Of a DNA stretch of 64,000 nucleotides, positions 36,746 through 45,857 are shown piece by piece. The position numbers and the translations under genes are program-made. Under the pieces are notes generated by a model. That model was not told where the DNA came from. It did no database searches and saw only the letters and a program-made list of their open reading frames with translations. Origin of the DNA: Rothia kristinae NBRC 15354 (GTDB lineage: Bacteria > Actinomycetota > Actinomycetes > Actinomycetales > Micrococcaceae); contig NZ_BCSM01000004.1 of the NCBI RefSeq assembly GCF_001570865.1, positions 62,001 through 126,000 of the forward strand, written 5' to 3'. Positions within the stretch are counted from its first letter, which is position 1. Each line of letters starts with the position of its first letter.

Positions 36746-39352
36746 ATGGACACCCGATTCACCACCCAGAGCCAAGAGGCTTTCAACGCCGCGAACATGA
36801 ACGCGCAGACCGCGGGCAACCCGCAGATCGAACCCGCGCACCTGCTCAAGGCCCTGCTGGACCAGCGCCAGTCCGTGGCCGTGGCCGTCCTGAAGTCCCT
36901 CGAGGTGGACGTGGACGCCCTGTCCGAGCGGGCCTCGGCCGCGATCAAGGCCCTGCCCGCCGCCTCCGGGTCCTCGGTGGGCCAGGCCCAGTTCTCCCGC
37001 CAGTCCCTGCGCGTCGTGCAGGGCGCGCAGCAGGCCGCGCAGCAGCTCGGGGACCAGTTCGTCTCCACCGAGGTGCTGCTGCTGGGCATCGCCCGGCTGG
37101 GCTCGGAGGACCCGGCCGCCGCGGCCCTGTCCCGGGCCGGGGCGGGGGCCGTGGCCATCGAACAGACCATCCCCGACGTCAGAGGAGGACGCACCGTGGA
37201 CACCCCCGATCCGGAGGGCACCTTCCAGTCCCTGGAGAAGTACGGCACGGACCTGACCGCCGTCGCCCGCGAGGGCAAGCTGGACCCGGTCATCGGCCGG
37301 GATGCGGAGATCCGCCGCGTCATCCAGGTGCTCTCCCGGCGCACCAAGAACAACCCGGTGCTGATCGGCGAGCCCGGCGTCGGCAAGACCTCCGTGGTGG
37401 AGGGCCTGGCCCAGCGCATCGTCTCCGGGGACGTCCCGGAGACCCTGCGCGGCAAGACCCTCATCAGCCTGGACCTCGGCTCGATGGTCGCCGGCGCCAA
37501 GTACCGCGGCGAGTTCGAGGAGCGGCTCAAGGCCGTGCTGGACGAGATCAAGAAGTCCGAGGGGCAGGTCATCACCTTCATCGACGAGCTGCACACCCTC
37601 GTCGGGGCCGGTGGCGGCTCCGATGGGTCCATGGACGCGGGCAACATGCTCAAGCCCATGCTGGCCCGCGGCGAGCTGCGGATGATCGGGGCGACCACCC
37701 TGAACGAGTACCGCGAGAACATCGAGAAGGACGCCGCCCTGGAGCGCCGCTTCCAGCAGGTCTACGTCGGCGAGCCCTCCGTGGAGGACACCGTCGCGAT
37801 CCTGCGCGGACTGAAGGAGCGCTACGAGGCGCACCACAAGGTGCAGATCGCCGACTCCGCACTGGTGGCCGCAGCCAATCTCTCCAACCGCTACATCCAG
37901 GGTCGCCAGCTGCCGGACAAGGCCATCGACCTCGTGGACGAGGCCGCCTCGCGCCTGCGCATGGAGATCGACTCCGCCCCGGAGGAGATCGACGCGCTGC
38001 GCCGCCAGGTGGACCGGATGACCATGGAGGAGCTGGCCCTGAAGAATGAGACCGACGCCGCCTCCCAGGACCGGCTGGCCACCCTGCAGCAGGAACTGGC
38101 CGACCGGCGCGAGGAGCTGGACGCCCTGAACGCCCGCTGGGAGGCGGAGAAGGCCGGGCTGAACCGCGTCGGGGAGATCAAGAAGCAGGTGGACGAGCTG
38201 CGCTCGGCGGCCGAGGTCGCCCAGCGCGAGGGCAACCTCGGGGAGGCTTCACGACTGCTCTACGGGGAGATCCCCGCCAAGCAGCGGGAGCTGGAGGAGG
38301 CCCAGCGGGCTGAGGAGCAGACCGAGGCCGAGGACACCATGGTCTCCGAGGAGGTCACCGCCGATGAGATCGCGGACGTCATCTCCGCCTGGACGGGGAT
38401 CCCCGCCGGGAAGATGCTGCAGGGCGAGAACGAGAAGCTGCTGCACATGGAGGCCGAACTCGGCAAGCGCCTGATCGGCCAGCACCGCGCGGTGCAGGCC
38501 GTGGCCGACGCCGTGCGCCGCTCCCGCGCGGGGGTCTCGGACCCGGATCGGCCCATCGGCTCCTTCCTGTTCCTGGGCCCCACCGGCGTCGGGAAGACCG
38601 AGCTGGCCAAGTCCCTCGCGGAGTTCCAGTTCGACGACGAGCACGCGATGATCCGCATCGACATGTCCGAGTACGGCGAGAAGCACACCGTCTCCCGGCT
38701 GGTCGGCGCCCCTCCCGGGTACGTCGGCTACGACGAGGGCGGACAGCTGACCGAGGCCGTGCGGCGTCGGCCCTACTCCGTGGTGCTGCTGGATGAGGTG
38801 GAGAAGGCTCACCCGGACGTCTTCGACATCCTCCTGCAGGTCCTGGACGACGGCCGCCTGACCGACGGGCAGGGGCGGACCGTGGACTTCCGCAACGTCA
38901 TTCTGATCATGACCTCCAACCTGGGCTCGCAGTTCCTGGTGGATCAGACCCAGGAGGAGCAGAAGAAGCGCGAGGCCGTGATGAACGTGGTCAACGCCTC
39001 CTTCAAGCCCGAGTTCCTCAACCGGCTGGACGACATCATCATGTTCGACCCGCTGACCACCGAGGATCTGGGGCGGATCGTGGAGCTGATGATCGAGGCG
39101 ATGGCTCAGCGCCTGCAGCAGCGGCGCCTGACCCTGGACGTCACCCCCGCGGCCAAGGAGTGGCTGGGCCTGACCGGCTACGACCCGGCCTTCGGCGCCC
39201 GCCCCCTGCGCCGCCTGGTGCAGAAGGAGGTCGGCGACCGCCTGGCCAAGGGCATCCTCGCCGGGCAGATCTGGGACGGGGACACCGTGCGGGTGGACGT
39301 GAACCCGGACGTCGCCGAGGACGGCCTGACGGTCACCTCCGAGCGCGCCTGA
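36746..39352 (+). CDS. clpB: disaggregase ClpB
   Basis: 868 residues, AAA+ unfoldase that rescues aggregates with DnaK. Order: Clp N domain (1-145), AAA-1 with Walker [10 protein letters not shown] near 208 and Walker [13 protein letters not shown], the long middle coiled coil (about 405-530) that identifies ClpB rather than ClpC/A, then AAA-2 with [12 protein letters not shown] near 610, [16 protein letters not shown], and the sensor region NLGSQFL. GAGGAG precedes the ATG. HAIR-controlled, followed by a palindromic repeat element. Confidence 0.98.
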   Translation: MDTRFTTQSQEAFNAANMNAQTAGNPQIEPAHLLKALLDQRQSVAVAVLKSLEVDVDALSERASAAIKALPAASGSSVGQAQFSRQSLRVVQGAQQAAQQLGDQFVSTEVLLLGIARLGSEDPAAAALSRAGAGAVAIEQTIPDVRGGRTVDTPDPEGTFQSLEKYGTDLTAVAREGKLDPVIGRDAEIRRVIQVLSRRTKNNPVLIGEPGVGKTSVVEGLAQRIVSGDVPETLRGKTLISLDLGSMVAGAKYRGEFEERLKAVLDEIKKSEGQVITFIDELHTLVGAGGGSDGSMDAGNMLKPMLARGELRMIGATTLNEYRENIEKDAALERRFQQVYVGEPSVEDTVAILRGLKERYEAHHKVQIADSALVAAANLSNRYIQGRQLPDKAIDLVDEAASRLRMEIDSAPEEIDALRRQVDRMTMEELALKNETDAASQDRLATLQQELADRREELDALNARWEAEKAGLNRVGEIKKQVDELRSAAEVAQREGNLGEASRLLYGEIPAKQRELEEAQRAEEQTEAEDTMVSEEVTADEIADVISAWTGIPAGKMLQGENEKLLHMEAELGKRLIGQHRAVQAVADAVRRSRAGVSDPDRPIGSFLFLGPTGVGKTELAKSLAEFQFDDEHAMIRIDMSEYGEKHTVSRLVGAPPGYVGYDEGGQLTEAVRRRPYSVVLLDEVEKAHPDVFDILLQVLDDGRLTDGQGRTVDFRNVILIMTSNLGSQFLVDQTQEEQKKREAVMNVVNASFKPEFLNRLDDIIMFDPLTTEDLGRIVELMIEAMAQRLQQRRLTLDVTPAAKEWLGLTGYDPAFGARPLRRLVQKEVGDRLAKGILAGQIWDGDTVRVDVNPDVAEDGLTVTSERA

Positions 39353-39366
39353 CCCCCGGAGGCCCC

Positions 39367-39498
39367 GCGAGACGGCGCTCTCGTTCCCACCTCTCACCGA
39401 GACGGCGCTTTCGTTCCCAGAAATCGGATTCTTGGGAACGAAAGCGCCGCCTCGGTGCAGGTGGGCGGGGGAATGGGAACGGGAGCGCCGTCTCGGTG
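39367..39498. repeat. CGTTCCC palindromic element, copy 5 (two forward, two inverted)
   Basis: Forward copies end at 39388 and 39418 (30 nt). A 15-nt centre AGAAATCGGATTCTT (39419-39433) leads to inverted copies starting GGGAACG at 39434 and 39475 (41 nt). The inner pair (CGAGACGGCGCTTTCGTTCCC with GGGAACGAAAGCGCCGCCTCGG) is near-perfect. It begins 14 bases after the clpB stop and lies before a convergent gene. Confidence 0.9.
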
Positions 39499-39561
39499 CA
39501 CCCGAGGGCCGGACGTGCCCGGGAATCCCCGGACATGCCGGCCCCGGGACGCCCGCCGGCC

Positions 39562-40953
39562 CTACGCCCCCGGCGTCGCCGGGTTGTTGCCGCGGCCGCG
39601 GGCCAGGACCATGGCGGCCACGGTCACCGCGAAGCACACGCCCATATACCCGGCGGCCGGGCCGACGGCGCCGTCCGCGGTCTGCAGCAGCCAGGCCACG
39701 ATCATCGGGGTGAAGCCCGCGACCAGCGCCCCGCTGGTCTCCCGGGCCAGGGCGGTGCCGGTGAAGCGGGTCTCGGTGGGGAACAGGTTCGCCACGAACG
39801 CGCCCTGCGGGCCCGAGGTGCAGGAGAGCACCACGCCGTAGGACACGCACAGCACGCCCAGGCTCGCCGCCCAGCTGCCCGAGGTCAGGCCCAGGAACAG
39901 CGGCACGGCGAACAGCGCGCCGGCCACCGCCCCGAAGCCCATGACCTTCGCCGCGCTGAACCGGTCCGCGGCCAGACCCGCCACCGGGGAGAGCAGGACC
40001 CCCAGGATCGAGGCCAGCAGCACCGCCGTCAGCGCCTGCTGGCGTTCCAGTCCGCCGTAGGTGGTCATGACGGTGATGGAGACGATGGAGATGATGTAGT
40101 TGTTGGCGTTGTGTCCGGTCACGGCCATGAAGCCCAGCACCACGCCCTTCCAGTCCGTGCGCAGCACCTCGCCCAGCGGGGTGCGTCGGGCTTCGCGGCG
40201 CTGCCGCTGAGCGGCCATCGCCGCCCGGTACTCGGGGGACTCCTCCAGGCGGGTGCGGATCCAGATGGCCAGGGCGAACAGCACCACCGAGACCAGGAAC
40301 GGCAGCCGCCAGCCCCACCCGAGGAACGCCTCCTGCCCCAGCCCGGCCACGGCCAGGAAGCTCAGGATCGCGATCGCCGAGCCCGCGGCCGGCATCGAGA
40401 GCACCAGGGAGGTCCAGAAGCCGCGTCGGGCCGGCGGGGTGTACTCCGCGACGAGGGTCAGCGCCCCGGTCAGCTCGGCCCCGGCTCCCAGCCCCTGGGT
40501 GAAGCGCAGCAGGATCAGCAGCACCACCGCCCACACCCCGAGGCTCTGGTGGGTGGGCAGCAGCCCGATCCCCACCGTGGAGACCCCCATGATGAGGATG
40601 GTCAGCAGCATCGCCGGCTTGCGTCCGCGCCGGTCCCCGAGGTGCGCGATGAGCACTCCGCCCAGCGGCCGGGCGACGAAGCCCACCGCGAAGGTCGCGA
40701 AGGCCGCCACCGCCTGCCCGCCCTCCAGGCCCCCGAAGAACAGCGGGCCGATGACCAGGGACGCCGCCGCCCCGTACAGCGCGTAGTCGTACCACTCCAC
40801 GAGCGTGCCGATCATGGACGCGATCAGCGCCCGCCCGGCCCCGGGGCGCAGCCCCGTTCGTCCCACCTGCTCGACGCCCGCTCCAGTGCCACCGCCAGCG
40901 CTCACGTCCGCCCCCGCCCCGGGTGCGGGCCCTCCTCCGACGACGCGGCTCAT
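39562..40953 (-). CDS. MHS-family MFS metabolite:H+ symporter
   Basis: 463 residues with a ~40-residue Gly-rich leader. MHS hallmarks are the first helix SMIGTLVEWYDYALYG, HLGDRRGRKPAMLLTILIMG in loop 2-3, and RFTQGLGAGAELTGAL in helix 4. Family members import organic acids, betaine or shikimate with protons. Its ATG overlaps the stop of the lactate-dehydrogenase-type gene by 4 bases, which suggests it carries that enzyme's hydroxy-acid substrate (inference). Confidence 0.9.
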   Translation of the reverse strand: MSRVVGGGPAPGAGADVSAGGGTGAGVEQVGRTGLRPGAGRALIASMIGTLVEWYDYALYGAAASLVIGPLFFGGLEGGQAVAAFATFAVGFVARPLGGVLIAHLGDRRGRKPAMLLTILIMGVSTVGIGLLPTHQSLGVWAVVLLILLRFTQGLGAGAELTGALTLVAEYTPPARRGFWTSLVLSMPAAGSAIAILSFLAVAGLGQEAFLGWGWRLPFLVSVVLFALAIWIRTRLEESPEYRAAMAAQRQRREARRTPLGEVLRTDWKGVVLGFMAVTGHNANNYIISIVSITVMTTYGGLERQQALTAVLLASILGVLLSPVAGLAADRFSAAKVMGFGAVAGALFAVPLFLGLTSGSWAASLGVLCVSYGVVLSCTSGPQGAFVANLFPTETRFTGTALARETSGALVAGFTPMIVAWLLQTADGAVGPAAGYMGVCFAVTVAAMVLARGRGNNPATPGA

Positions 40954-42200
40954 GCGCTCCTCCAATCCAGGGCCACCATCTCCGGGGTCAGCTCTTCCAT
41001 CCGGGCCACGCCCATCAGCTGCATCGTGCGCACCATCTCGGAGCGGAAGATCTCCAGGGCCCGGGCCACGCCCTCCCCGCCGCCGGCCATCAGCCCGTAC
41101 AGGTAGGCCCGCCCGATCATCGCCGCATCCGCGCCCAGGGCCACCGCCGCGACGACGTCGGCCCCGGACATGATCCCGGTGTCCACCAGCACGGTCGGCT
41201 CCGGCCCCAGCCGACGGCGCACCTCCGGCAGGGTCAGCAGCGGCACCGGCGCCCGGTCCAGCTGGCGCCCGCCGTGGTTGGACAGCACGACGCCGTCGGC
41301 CCCGGCGGCCACGGACCGCTCGGCGTCCTCGGGGGTCTGCACGCCCTTGATCAGCAGGGTCCCGGGCCACTGCTCGCGCAGCCAGGCCAGGTCCCGGAAG
41401 GCCAGGGTGGGGTCGAACAGGGACCCGATCGCCTGGATGGACTGGGACCCGGAGCCGAAGTTCGTGAAGCCCAGGGGCTCGGTGGTCAGGAAGTTGATCC
41501 ACCACTCCGGGCGCCAGGCCGCATCCAGGAACGTCTTGGCGGTCAGCTGCGGTGGGAAGGTCATGCCGTTGCGGGTGTCCCGGTGCCGGGCCCCGGTCAC
41601 GGGGGTGTCCACGGTGACCATCAGCGTGTCGTACCCGGCGGCGTGGGCCCGGGCCACGAGGTCCTCGGCGATCCCGCGGTCCTGTCCGGCCAGGTACAGC
41701 TGGAACCAGCGGCGCCCGTCGGGCCCGGCCTCGGCCACCTCCTCGATGGTCGCGGTGCCCATGGTGGACAGGGTGAAGGGGATGCCCGCGGCGTGGGCGG
41801 CCCGCACCCCGGCGGTCTCGCCCTCGCTGTGCATCATCCGGGTGAAGCCGGTTGGGGCGATGACCAGCGGCATCGCGCTCGCCGCGCCGGCCACGGTGGT
41901 CTGCGGGGTCACGGAGCCGACGTCGCGCAGCACCTGCGGGCGGAAGGCCAGCTCGTCGTAGACCTGCCGGGCACGGCCCAGGGAGATCTCCCGCTCCGCG
42001 GCGCCGTCGACGTAGTCGAAGGGCCCGGTGGGGGTGCGACGCTTGGCGATGCGCCGCAGGTCCCACAGGTCCGCGGCCTTGGCCAGGCGCGCGGCCCGGC
42101 GGTCCAGGGTGGGCTTCTGCAGGTGCAGGTAGTCCCGCAGGGTCGGCAGATCGGGCAGGCGACGGCGCAGGGGCGCCAGGCGCGGGCTGTGCAGGGGCAC
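40950..42200 (-). CDS. lldD: FMN-dependent alpha-hydroxy-acid dehydrogenase, L-lactate type
   Basis: 416 residues, TIM-barrel flavoenzyme. Visible: substrate/FMN N-terminal motif FDYVDGAAEREISLGRAR, PLVIAPTGFTRMMHSEGE, FQLYLAGQDRG, the catalytic His and Arg in SNHGGRQLDRAP, and phosphate-binding VDTGIMSGADVVAAVALGADAAMIGRAYLYG. Oxidises L-lactate (or a related 2-hydroxy acid) to the keto acid, passing electrons to quinone. GTG 42200 with AAAGG upstream; minus-strand TACAGT (42239-42244) is a candidate -10. Co-transcribed with the MHS carrier. Confidence 0.88.
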   Translation of the reverse strand: MPLHSPRLAPLRRRLPDLPTLRDYLHLQKPTLDRRAARLAKAADLWDLRRIAKRRTPTGPFDYVDGAAEREISLGRARQVYDELAFRPQVLRDVGSVTPQTTVAGAASAMPLVIAPTGFTRMMHSEGETAGVRAAHAAGIPFTLSTMGTATIEEVAEAGPDGRRWFQLYLAGQDRGIAEDLVARAHAAGYDTLMVTVDTPVTGARHRDTRNGMTFPPQLTAKTFLDAAWRPEWWINFLTTEPLGFTNFGSGSQSIQAIGSLFDPTLAFRDLAWLREQWPGTLLIKGVQTPEDAERSVAAGADGVVLSNHGGRQLDRAPVPLLTLPEVRRRLGPEPTVLVDTGIMSGADVVAAVALGADAAMIGRAYLYGLMAGGGEGVARALEIFRSEMVRTMQLMGVARMEELTPEMVALDWRSA

Positions 42201-42238
42201 GGTGGGGCCTTTCCGGGATGGCGATCGGGTTGTCCCCG

Positions 42239-42244
42239 ACTGTA
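42239..42244 (-). promoter_or_regulatory. candidate -10 box of lldD
   Basis: Minus-strand TACAGT gives a short leader of about 30 bases containing AAAGG before GTG 42200. Confidence 0.45.
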
Positions 42245-42329
42245 GTGATCCGCGAGATATCCGCCCATTCGTTGCGTCGCGTCGCCCAGATGACGCAGGA
42301 TCCCGACGTCGCGGTGCGGCCGGTCTGCG

Positions 42330-42335
42330 TAGGCT
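42330..42335 (+). promoter_or_regulatory. -10 box of leaderless sirtuin gene
   Basis: TAGGCT ends 6 bases before the GTG at 42342. Confidence 0.55.
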
Positions 42336-42341
42336 GGGCCC

Positions 42342-43277
42342 GTGACCTCCTCCTTCCCCGCCGCTGCGGGGGCCGCCCACCGGGCCGCCCTGCGCTCGAT
42401 CGCCCGCGTGGTCGAGGAGACGGCCCGCCCCACGGAGCCCGCGGCCGCGCTGGCCGGGATCGTCGGGCTGCTGCGGGCCGGCGGGGTGCTGGTGCTCACC
42501 GGGGCGGGGGTCTCCACCGACTCCGGGATCCCGGACTACCGGGGACCGCGCGGCTCGCTGCGGCGGCACCGGCCGATGACGTACCAGGAGTTCCTGCACG
42601 ATCCCGACGCCTCCCACCGGTACTGGGCCCGCTCCTTCGTGGGCTGGCGGATCATGGACCGGGCTCGTCCGAATCCCGTGCACCACGCCCTGGTGGAGCT
42701 GGAGCGGGCGGGCATGCTCAGCGGGATCATCACCCAGAACGTGGACGGGCTGCACCGGGCCGCAGGCTCCCGGACCGTGCTCCAGCTGCACGGCGGGCTG
42801 GATGCGGTGGCCTGCCTGGACTGCGGGCACCGCGAGGACCGTCGGGCGCTGGATGAGCGCCTGGCGGCGGCGAACCCGGGGTACCTGGAGCGGATCCGGC
42901 TGGATCCGCGCGCGGTGAACCCTGACGGGGACGTGGAGCTGTCCGAGCAGCAGATCGCGGGCTTCCGGATGGTCGGGTGCCCGGTGTGCGGCTCCGTGCG
43001 GCTGAAGCCCGACGTCGTGTACTTCGGCGAGTCCGTGCCGCCCGAGCGCAAGGCGCGGGCGCGCCAGATGGTCCGGGAGGCCCGGGCGCTGCTGGTGGCC
43101 GGGTCCTCCCTGGCGGTGATGAGCGGGTACCGTCCCGTCCTGGACGGGCTGGCCCGCGGTCTGCCGCTGGCGGTGATCAACGGCGGACCGGGGCGGGCCG
43201 ATGCCCGGGCGGACATCCTGTGGCGCACCCGGGTGGGGGAGGCCTTCGGCGAGATCCTGGACGCCCTGCAGCTGTGA
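42342..43277 (+). CDS. NAD-dependent protein deacylase, sirtuin
   Basis: 311 residues, Sir2 family. NAD-binding GAGVSTDSGIPDYRG (54-68), catalytic His in QNVDGLHRAAGSR with VLQLHGGL, and the zinc pairs CLDCG and CPVCG, with a longer insertion between the pairs than usual. PDVVYFGESVPPE is the class II-type signature. Removes acyl groups from lysines in the cytosol. GTG 42342 lies 6 bases after TAGGCT, so it is probably leaderless. The N-terminal ~35 residues precede the fold and may be disordered. Confidence 0.93.
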   Translation: MTSSFPAAAGAAHRAALRSIARVVEETARPTEPAAALAGIVGLLRAGGVLVLTGAGVSTDSGIPDYRGPRGSLRRHRPMTYQEFLHDPDASHRYWARSFVGWRIMDRARPNPVHHALVELERAGMLSGIITQNVDGLHRAAGSRTVLQLHGGLDAVACLDCGHREDRRALDERLAAANPGYLERIRLDPRAVNPDGDVELSEQQIAGFRMVGCPVCGSVRLKPDVVYFGESVPPERKARARQMVREARALLVAGSSLAVMSGYRPVLDGLARGLPLAVINGGPGRADARADILWRTRVGEAFGEILDALQL

Positions 43278-43418
43278 GCCGCGGCGCCTCGTCGCGCGTG
43301 GGCACGGGCTGGACAAACCATGTACCCTGGGATCACGACAGAACTGACAGGGATCCGGGGTCGCAGTGTGCGCTCAGCGTGGCTGCGCCCGGAGTGAGCG
43401 ATAAGAGGGGGTCACGCC

Positions 43419-43625
43419 ATGGGGCGCGGCCGTCAGAAGGCTAAGGCAACCAGGCAGGCGCGGGAGATGAAGTACTACTCCCCGCAGACCGACTACACGG
43501 CGCTGGAGCGGGAGCTGACCGGTGCCAAGAAGTCCGACCGATCCGCGGACCGCTCCGGCGGCGCGCGCGAGGAGTTCGCCGACTACGAGGATCCGTACGC
43601 CGAGGAGTACGACGAGCGCGGCTGA
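43419..43625 (+). CDS. DUF3073 small basic/acidic protein
   Basis: 68 residues. The N terminus MGRGRQKAKATRQAREMKYYSP is the constant core of DUF3073, an actinobacterial family of unknown role; the C terminus is strongly acidic (EEFADYEDPYAEEYDERG). The charge split suggests nucleic-acid or ribosome contact, but this is speculation. A TACCCT box occurs at 43322-43327, about 90 bases upstream. Confidence 0.92.
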   Translation: MGRGRQKAKATRQAREMKYYSPQTDYTALERELTGAKKSDRSADRSGGAREEFADYEDPYAEEYDERG

Positions 43626-43699
43626 GCGCCCGTCACCCCCGGCCAGCGGGCGACGTCCCCGGCAGCACGGACGTCACACCCCGCAGCCGCATCGGCAGC

Positions 43700-43739
43700 G
43701 CGAGGGCCCTGGAACCGAGCAGGTTCCGGGGCCCTCGCG
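43700..43739. terminator. bidirectional terminator between DUF3073 gene and purM
   Basis: GCGAGGGCCC-T-GGAACC pairs with GGTTCC-G-GGGCCCTCGC around GAGCA: 16 bp with one bulged mismatch, between convergent genes. Confidence 0.75.
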
Positions 43740-43792
43740 CGTCGTTCGCGGGTTCGGCACGCTGCGCGTCGGCAGGTGCCGGATCGATGGGC

Positions 43793-44953
43793 TTACGCGT
43801 ACTCGCCGAGCAGGCGCACCGCGCCGCCGTCCACGCCCTTCGCGCCCTGCACATAGTCCGGGTCCTCCAGGTCCGCAGCGGCAGGGGCCTCGCCCTGCTC
43901 CACGGTGCCCATGACCCAGGCGTCCACGCCGCGCTCGCCCAGGTGCGCCACCGCCTGATCCGCGACGGACGGGTCCACCACGGCCACCATGCCCACGCCC
44001 AGGTTCAGGGTGCGCTCCAGGTCCGCCTGCGGGACCTTGCCCAGCTGCCCGATGACCCGGAAGATCGGCGGGACCCGCCAGCTGCCGCGGTCCACCCGGG
44101 CCTCCAGGCCCTGCGGCAGCACGCGCGCCAGGTTCGCGGCCAGTCCGCCGCCGGTCACGTGGCTGAAGGCCCGCACCCCGGTGCCCAGCCCGCCGTCCTC
44201 ATCCAGCACGGGGAAGGTGCGGGCCAGGTCCAGCACGTCCGCGGCGTAGACCCGGGTGGGCTCCAGCAGCTCCTCGCCGAGGGTGCGGCCGAACTCGGAG
44301 ACCTCCCGGTCCAGGGACCACCCGGCCACGTTCACGACCTTGCGCACCAGGGAGTACCCGTTGGAGTGCAGCCCGGAGGAGGCCATCCCGATCAGCACGT
44401 CGCCGGCCCGCACCCGGTCCGGGCCGAGCAGCTCGTCGGCCTCCACGATGCCGGTCGCGGCCCCGGCGACGTCGTACTCCTGCGGGCCCAGCAGCCCCGG
44501 GTGCTCGGCGGTCTCCCCGCCCACCAGGGCCGTGTCCGCCGCGGAGCAGGCCGCGGCGATCCCGCGCACGATCCCGGCGATCCGCTCCGGGACCACCTTC
44601 CCGCAGGCGATGTAGTCGGTCATGTACAGCGGATTCGCGCCGACCACCACGATGTCGTCCACGACCATGCCCACCAGGTCCCAGCCGATGGTGTCGTGGA
44701 TCTCCAGGGTCTGGGCGATCGCGACCTTGGTGCCCACCCCGTCCGTGGAGGTCGCCAGGTAGGGCTTGCGGTAGCCGCGCAGCGCGGAGAGGTCGTACAG
44801 CCCCGCGAAGCCGCCGACCCCGCCGACCACCCCGGGCCCGTGCGTGGCCTTCACGGCCTCCTTCATGAGGTCGACGGCGCGGTCCCCGGCCTCGACGTCC
44901 ACGCCGGACTCGGCGTAGGTCAGGCCGGTCTCGGGCTGCTGGGTGTCTGCCAT
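43793..44953 (-). CDS. purM: phosphoribosylformylglycinamidine cyclo-ligase
   Basis: 386 residues. Fifth step of purine synthesis (FGAM to AIR). Signatures: ATSTDGVGTKVAIAQ, DLVGMVVDDIVVVGANPLYMTDYI, the Gly-rich LVGGETAEHPG, MASSGLHSNGYSLVR, and AFSHVTGGGLAANLARVLP. GAAGGA lies before the ATG. Downstream of purF, the asparaginase and two small genes on the same strand; a 76-base gap separates it from the gene before. Confidence 0.97.
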   Translation of the reverse strand: MADTQQPETGLTYAESGVDVEAGDRAVDLMKEAVKATHGPGVVGGVGGFAGLYDLSALRGYRKPYLATSTDGVGTKVAIAQTLEIHDTIGWDLVGMVVDDIVVVGANPLYMTDYIACGKVVPERIAGIVRGIAAACSAADTALVGGETAEHPGLLGPQEYDVAGAATGIVEADELLGPDRVRAGDVLIGMASSGLHSNGYSLVRKVVNVAGWSLDREVSEFGRTLGEELLEPTRVYAADVLDLARTFPVLDEDGGLGTGVRAFSHVTGGGLAANLARVLPQGLEARVDRGSWRVPPIFRVIGQLGKVPQADLERTLNLGVGMVAVVDPSVADQAVAHLGERGVDAWVMGTVEQGEAPAAADLEDPDYVQGAKGVDGGAVRLLGEYA

Positions 44954-45029
44954 GTGGTGTCCTTCGGGTCGGTCCTCCCCGCGCGGGGGAGGGGCGTGGA
45001 TCGGATCCGGTCGTCGGGAGGGGGGGATG

Positions 45030-45452
45030 TCAGTTCAGGGGCTGGCCGTGCTCGTCCACGGGCACCGCCCGGTAGCGGCGCACCCTCTTCTTGGAGCGCC
45101 GGTCCAGGATCAGGCCGATGATCGCGCCCACCAGGGCGCCGGCGGTCCCGAAGATCACGGCCATCATGCCGAAGATCGCGCCCAGGGTGTAGGCCTGGTC
45201 CACCGGGCCCAGCAGCGTGGAGAACAGGGCCACGACCAGCCCCACGGCCACCCCGACCAGCAGGAACGCGATCACCGACGGGGCCCGGCGCACCTCGAAG
45301 GCCTCCACCGGCTCGGCCCCCGCGCGCTCGGGGGTCGCCTCATCATCCGGGGCGGGGCGGACGGTCTCGACGTCGTTCGCGGCGTCGGCGTCCGGGGAGC
45401 CCGCGGGGGAGGAGGACTGCGGGGAACGGGGGGCGGAAGGGTGCTGACTCAT
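45030..45452 (-). CDS. small membrane protein in the purF-purM cluster
   Basis: 140 residues. An acidic, Ser/Pro-rich N-terminal 50 residues, then two long hydrophobic segments (about 58-80 and 88-115) and a basic tail RRSKKRVRRYR. Unknown function; the same kind of gene is common near purF/purM in actinobacteria, I believe, but I cannot verify the family. The ATG directly abuts the upstream stop (TAGATG), so translation is coupled. Confidence 0.7.
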   Translation of the reverse strand: MSQHPSAPRSPQSSSPAGSPDADAANDVETVRPAPDDEATPERAGAEPVEAFEVRRAPSVIAFLLVGVAVGLVVALFSTLLGPVDQAYTLGAIFGMMAVIFGTAGALVGAIIGLILDRRSKKRVRRYRAVPVDEHGQPLN

Positions 45453-45857
45453 CTACCCCAGGGTACCTTTCCGGGCCCGCCGCGCGGCGGTGCGGGTCGC
45501 GAACAGCGGCAGCAGGGCGGAGAGGTCGCTGCGGTTGCCGGAGGCGTCCACCGCGTGCTCGGCGCGGGCCTGCCCCCAGGTCAGGGAGCCGGTGGCCAGA
45601 CCCAGCCACACCGGGGCCGGCATCTCCACGACGTTGGGCGGGGTCCCGCGGGTGTGCCGCGGACCCTCGATGGCCTGGGTGACCCCGAAGGGCGGGACCC
45701 GGACCTCCACCGAGTTGCCCGGGGCGCGGTGGGCCAGCTCCTCCAGGGCGTAGCGCACGGCCGTGGCCACCGTGGAGCGCCCGGCCCCCTCCGGGTCGGC
45801 CTCCCAGGCGCGCACCGCCGCCAGCCCGGTCTCGTCCGAGATCCGCCGGGCCGCCAT
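45453..45857 (-). CDS. sterol-carrier-like protein
   Basis: 134 residues. The pattern VEVRVPPFGVTQAIEGPRHTRGTPPNVVEMPAPVWLGLATGSLTWGQA is the core of the actinobacterial sterol carrier-like family (SCP2-related fold) found next to purF. Presumably binds a hydrophobic ligand; the role in this cluster is not known. The ATG overlaps the asparaginase stop (TGATG). Confidence 0.75.
   Translation of the reverse strand: MAARRISDETGLAAVRAWEADPEGAGRSTVATAVRYALEELAHRAPGNSVEVRVPPFGVTQAIEGPRHTRGTPPNVVEMPAPVWLGLATGSLTWGQARAEHAVDASGNRSDLSALLPLFATRTAARRARKGTLG

Noticed and set aside
42777-43316. Minus-strand frame upstream of lldD running through the sirtuin gene
   Set aside because: Antisense to a well-conserved sirtuin; lldD has a ribosome site and candidate promoter at 42.2 kb.
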